Shown piece by piece: positions 1-5,430 of a stretch of DNA of 11,082 bases; the stretch's first letter is position 1, and each line of letters begins with the position of its first letter. Source of the stretch: an uncultured Collinsella sp. (GTDB lineage Bacteria; Actinomycetota; Coriobacteriia; Coriobacteriales; Coriobacteriaceae). The notes beneath the pieces were generated by a model that saw only the letters and a list, made by a program, of their open reading frames with translations, had not been told where the DNA came from and did no database searches. The position numbers and the translations under genes are program-made. Location: the NCBI GenBank assembly GCA_902494935.1, contig CABUVH010000051.1:1-11082 (forward strand). Reading direction: 5' to 3'.

Positions 1-1
1 G

Positions 2-514
2 TTTCCCGCCTTTAAAGATCTAATGCCCGGCGATGCGCGCGAGCAGCAGATCGAGGTTCGTGCCACGGGCGTAAAATCCCAGGTACGCGTGTTTGTGCGG
101 GCCGTTGTCAATCACGAGACGGCACACCTGCTGTCGCCCATTACCTTAACGGCGTCGGCTGGCGATGCGTCTGACGGTTGGCTCCAGACGGGAACGCCGG
201 GCAGCGTGTTCGCCTATCCCACGCAGGTCGCCACGTTCACGAGCGATGGCAGCACGGTGCTCAATCTGCAACTAAGTGTCCCGACGTCGGTGGGCAACGA
301 GCTTGCCGACGCAAACAAGACCATTCGCTGGGAGATCACCGCCGAGGACGATGGCGAAACAATTCCTGCGCAGCCCGCTGGCTCCAAAAAGCCCAGCCTG
401 TTTGGCCTGGCTGCGACGGGCGACAACTCGCTCGCTCTGCTTTTGACGCTGCTAACGCTAGCGATTATCGCTTTCATGGCTGCGCTGATCTTGTCCCGAA
501 GGAATAAACGCTAG
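2..514 (+). CDS. Cell-wall-anchored surface protein, C-terminal part (LAATG sorting signal), 5' truncated by window
   Basis: The reading frame is open from base 2 and ends with TAG at 512-514. The ATG at 23 is internal, because the frame continues upstream and no ribosome binding site precedes it. The visible part is about 170 residues. It opens with a L-M-P-G-D segment followed by alternating beta-strand-like residues, similar to the start of beta-sandwich domains in Gram-positive wall proteins. The C-terminus is a complete sorting signal: LAATGD (LAATG codons at 407-421), a hydrophobic helix of about 20 residues, and a basic tail SRRNKR. A sortase would cleave between T and G and attach the protein to the envelope. 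LAxTG instead of LPxTG matches the preference reported for class E sortases of actinobacteria. The ligand and function are unknown. A stem-loop element lies 20 bp downstream. Confidence 0.85.
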   Translation, partial: FPAFKDLMPGDAREQQIEVRATGVKSQVRVFVRAVVNHETAHLLSPITLTASAGDASDGWLQTGTPGSVFAYPTQVATFTSDGSTVLNLQLSVPTSVGNELADANKTIRWEITAEDDGETIPAQPAGSKKPSLFGLAATGDNSLALLLTLLTLAIIAFMAALILSRRNKR

Positions 515-533
515 GTCCATCTTCAAAATGTTT

Positions 534-661
534 CGCCCGCCCGGCGGCGGAATATTAGGTTTCCTGCTCTACAGTCCTGCGCAAGACGAAGGCCACATTA
601 AGTGGCCTTCTTTGCGTGCGGAACTCGCGATGAACTTCGTGCCCCGCCGCCCGGGAGGACG
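534..661 (+). repeat. Compound stem-loop element, copy 1
   Basis: This is a roughly 128-bp structured element just after the upstream surface gene. Its core at 571-634 matches the reverse complement of 5301-5364 in 63 of 64 bases. Inside are a near-perfect palindrome around TGCGCA (574-587) and a 9-bp hairpin (588-610). Outer arms at 534-561 and 633-661 are imperfectly complementary, with a GGCGGCGG/CCGCCGCC heart. In the second copy the heart is GGCGGAGG/CCTCCGCC, so one base pair has changed on both sides together. This supports selection on structure. No coding capacity is evident. It could be a mobile palindromic element, a terminator cassette or a structured RNA. Confidence 0.75.
588..613 (+). 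terminator. Hairpin terminator candidate for the upstream surface gene
   Basis: Arms GAAGGCCAC (588-596) and GTGGCCTTC (602-610) pair perfectly over 9 bp around an ATTAA loop and are followed by TTT. The position, about 75 bp after the stop at 514, suits a terminator. The T tract is short, so efficiency is uncertain. The same hairpin recurs at 5197-5219 and 5325-5347. Confidence 0.55.
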
Positions 662-704
662 CCTCTTTATTGATGGGAGGCCTGATAGGTCGATGGTTCC
701 GTGC

Positions 705-1170
705 CCGGATGCGTCCAAAGTGGGACGGGCTTTCCGGATGGGCAGGCTTTCGAAAAATGCGTCCCGGAATTTGCCTTTGGAATGGGACGTAGTTTCCCGT
801 TGAGGTGCTTTGCGGAAAGTGCATCCCACTCTGGGCGGTCGAAGTGGGACACACTTTCCCAAAGGCGCTCCAACGGGAAATTGCGTCCCATTATTCGGTC
901 AAGAAACGGGATGCATTTTCCCAATGAGAGCAAAACCGGAAAATGCATCCCACAATCAGCCCTCAAAGTGGGACGCCGTTTCCCAATGAGGCTCAAGCGG
1001 AAAATGCATCCCGGAATTTGCGCTCAAAGTGGGATGCGGTTTCCGGTTGAGGGTCTAAGGGGAAAGTGCGTCCCAGAATCGACGCTTGAAATGGGATGCA
1101 GTTTCCCGATGAGGCACTCGACGGAAAATACATCCCAGAAATGGCCTTTGAGCTGGGATAAGATTTCCGC
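705..1170. repeat. Array 1: about 62-bp tandem units of alternating inverted 15-bp arms
   Basis: Eight forward arms of the form GGGAYNNNNTTTCCS begin at 722, 784, 846, 908, 970, 1031, 1093 and 1155, giving steps of 61-62 bp. Between them lie seven reverse arms of the form SGGAAANTGCRTCCC starting at 751 (degenerate), 813, 875, 937, 998, 1060 and 1122. A more decayed reverse arm sits near 705-716. Each arm can pair with the neighbour on either side. For example, 908-921 pairs with 938-951 over 14 perfect bases. The stretches between arms are also conserved: about AATGAGGCTCAAC after forward arms and about GAATCAGCGCTCAAAG after reverse arms. This is a diverged tandem repeat, not CRISPR. Stop codons are rare in several frames, so spurious ORFs cover it on both strands. 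Confidence 0.9.
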
Positions 1171-1185
1171 GGCATCTCGGATTCT

Positions 1186-1265
1186 CAAAAATGAGACACG
1201 CCGTTGGCGAAAATGAGACACGTGATATCGGGCATCGGACGTATCATTTGCAAAAATGAGTCCAC
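1186..1265 (+). repeat. Three CAAAAATGAG-type direct repeats before the large surface gene
   Basis: Copies are CAAAAATGAGACAC (1186-1199), GAAAATGAGACAC (1209-1221) and CAAAAATGAGTCCAC (1251-1265). The last copy is also part of a small inverted repeat, TCATTT (1244-1249) with AAATGA (1254-1259). They fill the gap between the end of array 1 and the start codon at 1292, so a regulatory or insertion-scar role is possible. The function is unknown. Confidence 0.5.
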
Positions 1266-1281
1266 TCCACTCGAATAAAGC

Positions 1282-1285
1282 GAGG
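1282..1285 (+). promoter_or_regulatory. Ribosome binding site that sets the start at 1292
   Basis: GAGG lies 6 bases before the ATG at 1292. The earlier in-frame ATG at 1256 has no purine-rich sequence ahead of it and would place 12 extra residues before the basic n-region of the signal peptide. The later start is therefore preferred. Confidence 0.6.
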
Positions 1286-1291
1286 TCCCTC

Positions 1292-2485
1292 ATGTACGTT
1301 CCACACCCCCGTATCCGTAGGCTGTCGAAAATCCCGCTTGTTGGGACGGCGGCGCTTGCTGCGTTGATCGCCACGAGCGTCGCCTGCTTCACGGCCACAC
1401 CCCAGGTTGCCCAGGCGGCAGACGCGCCCGCAATCACCGATATGACCGAGCAGGATTATCAAGCCCTGGGTCTGGGCACGAGCGAGGACATTCCGGCCGA
1501 TACCGTTGGCCCCTATTCCACTGATACCCCCACGACGTTTGCCACGCGCAGCGAGGTCTATATGGCAGCTAACGGTAGCCATGGCAATCGCTACACTCTG
1601 CGCGACAAGCTCGAGAACGTCGAGCGCGGTGACATTGGCGGCAGCAGCAAACTCTTCGATGGCTATGGAAGTGTGTGGGGCGCCGCAAAGTTCTGGCAAA
1701 ACGTCAACAACTTCGATACGAACAGCGATCTCTACAAGCATAGCGACTACGGTGGCGGCACCTGGTCGTACCTAAGCAACAATGAGTCCTCAACAGTACT
1801 CGCCAACGACAACAACGGTTTCTCGGGCATTCACGCCACGAGTGTTGAGTTCTGCAGCGACGCCAGCACGGGCAATAAGAGCCGCGTTGCCGAGCTCCGT
1901 GCCTACGGCGACAGTTCCTCCACGACGATTGACGGCAAGTCATACGCCGGAAAGGTTGAGCTGGTCCTCTACTCGTTTAGCAACGGGCGTACGCGCACTC
2001 TCGACACACACCTGCCGGTGACGGTCAACACTAATATGATGTACGAAGGCCGTTTTAAGTACCTGGATGCCGGTTACCTGCAAGAGCACGACGCCGTCTT
2101 TGATGTCGAGGCGGGCGATGTCGATGGCGACGGCGTCGACGAGCTTTTTGTCTACGCGGGCTGCTATGTCGACGAGAACGGCGTGCGCAAGGCTGTAGTC
2201 GACATGTATGACTTGGAGGGCGGCAACTGGAAGCAAAGCGTCGTCAAGATCGATGCCGGTAACGCCGCGGACTACACCACGCACAACAAGGGCGGGAACG
2301 ACTCCTGGACGCAGCTTCAGTCAGCTCCTGTCGTTTCGCTAGCGGCCGGCGACCTCGATCGCGATTTTTGCGATGACCTCGCCATCGTGGTCTCGGCACC
2401 CTACGGCAAGAAGAAACAAGGGTATAGAGCAGGTGTGGATCAGCGACGTCAAGGCGGGCAGCGTCTCGGGTTCGGACCGCTATAA
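1292..2485 (+). CDS. N-terminal reading frame of the split surface protein (signal peptide, FG-GAP-like repeats)
   Basis: This frame encodes 397 residues from the ATG at 1292; a version from 1256 would have 409. The start is a Sec signal peptide: basic n-region (HPRIRRLSK), hydrophobic core (residues 15-31) and an AQA cleavage site before residue 43. The cysteine at residue 32 lacks a good lipobox (SVAC), so a lipoprotein is unlikely. Residues 45-265 have no recognisable motif. An FG-GAP-like repeat begins near residue 272 with the loop DVDGDGVDE (from nt 2117), and a second begins at residue 354 (DLDRDFCDD). In-register coding stops near GKKK (about nt 2416). The last 23 or so residues, rich in R, Q and G, are out-of-frame translation to the stop at 2483-2485. 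Alone, this piece would be secreted without an anchor. Confidence 0.65.
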   Translation: MYVPHPRIRRLSKIPLVGTAALAALIATSVACFTATPQVAQAADAPAITDMTEQDYQALGLGTSEDIPADTVGPYSTDTPTTFATRSEVYMAANGSHGNRYTLRDKLENVERGDIGGSSKLFDGYGSVWGAAKFWQNVNNFDTNSDLYKHSDYGGGTWSYLSNNESSTVLANDNNGFSGIHATSVEFCSDASTGNKSRVAELRAYGDSSSTTIDGKSYAGKVELVLYSFSNGRTRTLDTHLPVTVNTNMMYEGRFKYLDAGYLQEHDAVFDVEAGDVDGDGVDELFVYAGCYVDENGVRKAVVDMYDLEGGNWKQSVVKIDAGNAADYTTHNKGGNDSWTQLQSAPVVSLAAGDLDRDFCDDLAIVVSAPYGKKKQGYRAGVDQRRQGGQRLGFGPL

Positions 2486-4745
2486 CGAGAGCTTTATCGC
2501 TGTGGTGGGCAAGCACCGCGACGAGGACCTGCGCAAGAACGATGACTACTATTGGATGACCGCCTCGCATTTTTCGCTCGACGAGAACGGAAAGGTGCGC
2601 CGCGGCGAGGAGCAGGTGATTAGCGAGAGCAACCGTCGCGGCACTACCTACGGCACATTTATCTCGCTCGCGCTGCCCGATGTCGACAACGACAGCGTCA
2701 AGATCACGTACAAGGACCGCTACAAGGTCTATACCAACCCGCGCGTGCTTGCCGTGCTGCAGGATGCGCCCTATGTTGAGGATCTGGAGCAGGCATACGG
2801 CTATCTGGTGTTGGGCGGCACGTCATACGGAGAGGAAAAGGGCACGGGGACATCCCAGGGCTATACCATTGGCGCCGAGTTGGGCGTTGCCGTCGAGGTG
2901 CAGACCGGTCCGCCCCTGGTCGCGATTAATGCTTCGGTCGATTTTGCCGCCGAGGGATGCTATGACTACCGGAGCGAGCGCACGGTCAGCGCAAGCGTAA
3001 GCTATGAGTCGCATGCCGGCGAGGGTGACAAGGCCGTGCTCTACACGATTCCGATGGTCTATTACGAGTATGAGATCGAAAATGAGGAAACTGGTGGTAA
3101 GGGCGTGATGGCGGCGCCCGTGTCGCTCGGCGCGCAGACCTCGGTCGTTAATGTCGAGGCCTATGACCGCATTGCCAAACAGCACAATATGACGCCGCTC
3201 AGCTACTTTTTGACCAACCGGTCGGGAGAACCCGGAACCTATCAAACGACGCTCAACGGCGAGACTCCCGTTGGGGATTCCTTTGGCCTGGGCAAGCCTG
3301 GCGTAACGCGCGCCTACACGCACGATGGGTTTAACGGCGCCGTCGCGCAGTCGGGGGCGAGCATTGAGCAGACCATCGAAGTCGAGGAGGGCAAGGAGCA
3401 GGAGCTCGAGCTCGGCTTGACGCTGAACGGCAGCGTTGTCATGGGCGCGAAGCTCGCAAAGCACGAGTTGTTTGGCGGCCTGTGCTTTGGTGCCAACGCC
3501 GGCTTTACTACGGGTAACTCCTCGAGTGAATCGACCGAATACGGCGGCACCGTCGACAACCTGCCCGAGGCCGCGCAGGGCAAGTACGGTTTTGTGTGGC
3601 GTCTGGGTGTCAACGCGGTGGATGTCGACAAGTTCGAGGCAGACTCGGGCGACAAGCTCGGCACCAAGGACACCGACCAGTTCTGGATCGTGGGCTATGA
3701 CGTTAAGGACGTCGAGATGCCCGACGCGCCGGCCGTGACGGGCTTTACGGCAAACGCCGTCGATTCGACAAGTATCACCTTTAGCTGGGACGACGTGCTC
3801 GCAAACAAGAGTGGCTTTAGCTACGGCGTGGGCATGCTGCAGAGCAATGCGGCGGACGCCGTCGTCAACAGCTGGAAGATTGCCGGCAACACGCAGACCT
3901 CGCTTACCTGGGATGGGTTGCAGCCCAACACGGAGTATCGATTCGCTATCGCAGCTGTTGAAAATGGATCCACGACCGAAACGGGTATTCGCTCGGCAAT
4001 CATCACGGTCAAGACCATGCCCGTTGGCATGACGATGACCGTGAGCGGACCTGCGGCGGATACAGCGGAGAGGTCGGCCCTCGAGTATGACTCTTCGGTC
4101 GAGTGCGCGGAGGGAGACAAGTTGACGCTTTCGGCGATCGGGCATGTGACGCAGCGCAATGCCGGCGGCAGTGAAACGGAGCTGGCGCCGTCGTATATCT
4201 GGTACCGCAAGGTTCGCGGCGAGGCCGAGTTCCAGCGCGTGGGTGCCGATGGCAACCTCGCGGCTGGAACGGCCTCAAAGCTCGAGATTGACCTGACCGC
4301 AGACGATGACGGTGCGCAGTATTACTGCCACGTGGGATACAACGACGTGGGCCTCGACACCGGCACGACGCTCGTGAATATCGAGGCCGAGGAGACGGCG
4401 CCCACAACGGTGAACGCCACCCCGATCCGCACGCGCCGCCTGTTCTCACAGGCAAGTGCGGGCGCCAAGAAGTTCCTGGACCATATGCTGGTAAACACCG
4501 CCGGCCCAACCGATTCCGAAGGCTCAAAGGACCCCGAGACTCCTGAGACCCCGACGAACCCGGACAAGCCCAAGTCCGACAACGGAGCTAAGACCGACAC
4601 CAAGGTCAAGACTACGACCACAGCGAAGAACCTCGCAAACACCGGCGACCAAACATTCGCCCTAGTCGCCACCGCAGCAGCAGCGGGAGCAACGCTCGTA
4701 GTGATAGCCCTCATCATGCTGATCAAGCGCCGCAAGACCCACTAG
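2373..4745 (+). CDS. C-terminal reading frame of the split surface protein (beta-rich, FN3-like, Ig-like, LANTG anchor)
   Basis: This frame runs to TAG at 4743-4745. The ATG at 2373 is an artefact of ORF calling: residues before KGIEQVW (about nt 2418) are out-of-frame readings of the upstream half, and no signal peptide or ribosome binding site is present. In-frame content: a degenerate FG-GAP loop DVDNDS (nt 2679); a long beta-rich region with two glycine-rich hydrophobic stretches (about nt 2854-2965 and 3412-3545); an FN3-like domain from PDAPAVTGF (nt 3720) through LQPNTEYRFAI to about 4018; an Ig-like domain (about 4081-4390) with the D-D-G-A-Q-Y-Y-C signature; a PETPETP-type linker; LANTG (4632-4646), a hydrophobic helix and KRRK. 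If expressed alone it could not be exported. A second TAG follows the stop directly. Confidence 0.7.
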   Translation: MTSPSWSRHPTARRNKGIEQVWISDVKAGSVSGSDRYNESFIAVVGKHRDEDLRKNDDYYWMTASHFSLDENGKVRRGEEQVISESNRRGTTYGTFISLALPDVDNDSVKITYKDRYKVYTNPRVLAVLQDAPYVEDLEQAYGYLVLGGTSYGEEKGTGTSQGYTIGAELGVAVEVQTGPPLVAINASVDFAAEGCYDYRSERTVSASVSYESHAGEGDKAVLYTIPMVYYEYEIENEETGGKGVMAAPVSLGAQTSVVNVEAYDRIAKQHNMTPLSYFLTNRSGEPGTYQTTLNGETPVGDSFGLGKPGVTRAYTHDGFNGAVAQSGASIEQTIEVEEGKEQELELGLTLNGSVVMGAKLAKHELFGGLCFGANAGFTTGNSSSESTEYGGTVDNLPEAAQGKYGFVWRLGVNAVDVDKFEADSGDKLGTKDTDQFWIVGYDVKDVEMPDAPAVTGFTANAVDSTSITFSWDDVLANKSGFSYGVGMLQSNAADAVVNSWKIAGNTQTSLTWDGLQPNTEYRFAIAAVENGSTTETGIRSAIITVKTMPVGMTMTVSGPAADTAERSALEYDSSVECAEGDKLTLSAIGHVTQRNAGGSETELAPSYIWYRKVRGEAEFQRVGADGNLAAGTASKLEIDLTADDDGAQYYCHVGYNDVGLDTGTTLVNIEAEETAPTTVNATPIRTRRLFSQASAGAKKFLDHMLVNTAGPTDSEGSKDPETPETPTNPDKPKSDNGAKTDTKVKTTTTAKNLANTGDQTFALVATAAAAGATLVVIALIMLIKRRKTH
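2408..2422 (+). other. Frame break in the surface protein gene
   Basis: The run AAGAAGAAACAAGGG is read as K-K-K-Q-G in the upstream frame. With one A removed it reads K-K-N-K-G and continues into IEQVWISDV in the downstream frame. The shift is +1 in sense. No classical -1 slippery heptamer fits the required direction. Which A is extra cannot be told from one sequence. Confidence 0.75.
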
Positions 4746-4772
4746 TAGCCAGTCGAACATATCGACAACCCA

Positions 4773-4810
4773 AAAACCCGGGTAGCCAAAAAACAGGCCA
4801 CCCGGGTTTT
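4773..4810 (+). terminator. Rho-independent terminator of the large surface gene
   Basis: Arms AAAACCCGGGT (4773-4783) and ACCCGGGTTTT (4800-4810) pair perfectly. GCC/GGC pairs extend the stem inward past one mismatch, around an A-rich loop (4788-4795). The stem begins 27 bp after the stop and ends in TTTT. Because of the A tract before it, the hairpin could also work in the other direction. Confidence 0.85.
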
Positions 4811-4833
4811 CTGTTGAGTGGAGACTCCGCAAG

Positions 4834-5188
4834 CGGAAACTGCATCCCACAATTAGCGCCCGGAACGGGACACATTTTCCGTCAAGCCCTCATCCGGAAA
4901 ATCCATCCCAGTTTGAGCGCCCAGACCGGGACGCACTTTCCCAAAGGGTCCTCAACGGGAAACTGCGTCCCATAATTAGGCCGAGAAATGGGATGAACTT
5001 TCCCAATGAGAGCCAACCGGAAACCACGTCCCAGAATCAGCCCCCAAAGTGGGACGCACTTTCCCAACGAGCCTCAACCGGAAAATACATCCCGGAATCC
5101 AGCTGAATAGTGGGACACACTTTCCCAATCGGGTCCCAAGCGGAAACTGCATCCCATTCCAGACAAGAATTCCGGGACACACTTTCCG
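4834..5188. repeat. Array 2: same 62-bp palindromic repeat, same orientation as array 1
   Basis: Six forward arms (GGGAY...TTTCC) begin at 4867, 4928, 4990, 5051, 5112 and 5174, spaced 61-62 bp. Six reverse arms begin at 4834, 4895, 4957, 5018, 5079 and 5141. Arm order and the conserved inter-arm words match array 1 in the same direction, so the two arrays are direct repeats around the surface gene. Forward arms 2 and 4 are identical (GGGACGCACTTTCCC), as are reverse arms 1 and 6 (CGGAAACTGCATCCC). The array starts about 24 bp after the terminator at 4810 and stops abruptly before a GAAGGCCAC hairpin. No believable protein is encoded. Confidence 0.9.
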
Positions 5189-5196
5189 CAAACAAA

Positions 5197-5219
5197 GAAG
5201 GCCACATAACGTGGCCTTC
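5197..5219 (-). repeat. Short relic of the compound stem-loop element (central hairpin only)
   Basis: Arms GAAGGCCAC (5197-5205) and GTGGCCTTC (5211-5219) surround an ATAAC loop, the same hairpin as at 588-610 and 5325-5347. A run of A precedes it, so on the minus strand it would end in TTT. A trace of similarity to the outer part of the full element may follow (CTTATATATGTTCGGCG), but the TGCGCA palindrome is missing. It sits at the right edge of array 2. Confidence 0.6.
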
Positions 5220-5273
5220 AACTTATATATGTTCGGCGATACGCCCAAGACAAGCCACGCCCCAACATCAGGG

Positions 5274-5403
5274 CGTCTGTCCAGGCGGAGGCATATAAGG
5301 TTCATCGCGAGTTCCGCACGCAAAGAAGGCCACTTAATGTGGCCTTCGTCTTGCGCAAGACTGTCCGAGCAGGGAACCTTATATGCCTCCGCCTGGACAG
5401 ACG
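5274..5403 (-). repeat. Compound stem-loop element, copy 2, with perfect 29-bp terminal inverted repeats
   Basis: Bases 5274-5302 and 5375-5403 are perfect reverse complements over 29 bp. The 72-bp interior holds a 9-bp hairpin (5325-5347) and the perfect 14-bp palindrome GTCTTGCGCAAGAC (5348-5361). The segment 5301-5364 is an inverted copy of 571-634 with a single mismatch. The whole element lies 27 bp after the stop codon of the minus-strand synthase gene, in the same orientation relative to that gene as copy 1 is to its own. The length and perfect terminal repeats resemble a MITE. The 3'-end position suits a terminator or a structured 3' RNA. Confidence 0.85.
5322..5347 (-). terminator. 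Hairpin terminator candidate for the LtaS-like gene
   Basis: Read on the minus strand, GAAGGCCAC (5347-5339) and GTGGCCTTC (5333-5325) form a 9-bp stem followed by TTT (5324-5322). It lies about 84 bp past the stop at 5431, within the larger stem-loop element. The T run is short. Confidence 0.5.
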
Positions 5404-5430
5404 TTTCAGTTGTGGCTCAGCAGCTAGCAG

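Larger units (their letters stand above)
1292..4745 (+). pseudogene. Large LAxTG-anchored surface protein gene (FG-GAP-like, FN3-like, Ig-like) split by one frameshift
   Basis: Two reading frames join into one protein of about 1150 residues if one A is removed from the A/G-rich run at 2408-2416. The protein would be secreted by the Sec route and fixed to the wall by sortase. Domain order, numbered on the joined protein: signal peptide 1-42; uncharacterised region 45-265; FG-GAP/VCBS-like calcium-binding motifs near 276, 354 and 463; beta-rich unknown region about 500-800; FN3-like domain about 810-909; Ig-like domain about 930-1033; Pro/Thr/Lys-rich linker; LANTGD at 1114; membrane helix; basic tail. 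The break falls inside the second FG-GAP-like repeat, and both sides keep clean coding. This points to a recent mutation, a sequencing error, or less likely programmed +1 frameshifting. An adhesin or sensing role is inferred from architecture only. Confidence 0.75.

Noticed and set aside
705..1170. CRISPR array
   Set aside because: The arms are inverted and alternate, the intervening 13-18 bp are conserved and too short for spacers, and no cas gene is present.
701..1216. A 171-codon open frame on the plus strand, and several minus-strand frames (for example 667-996 and 1024-1437), across array 1
   Set aside because: They are translations of the palindromic repeat. The same peptide patterns (GMRFP, GKCVP) appear in several frames and on both strands because the unit rarely contains stops. 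No start signals were found.
1380..1400. Lipoprotein signal peptide in the large surface protein (Cys at residue 32)
   Set aside because: The residues before the cysteine (SVAC) do not fit a lipobox, a normal AQA cleavage site follows, and the protein already has a sortase anchor.
2823..4145. A 440-codon minus-strand frame opposite the surface gene
   Set aside because: It is antisense to FN3-like and middle-region coding sequence; arginine-rich with no motif.
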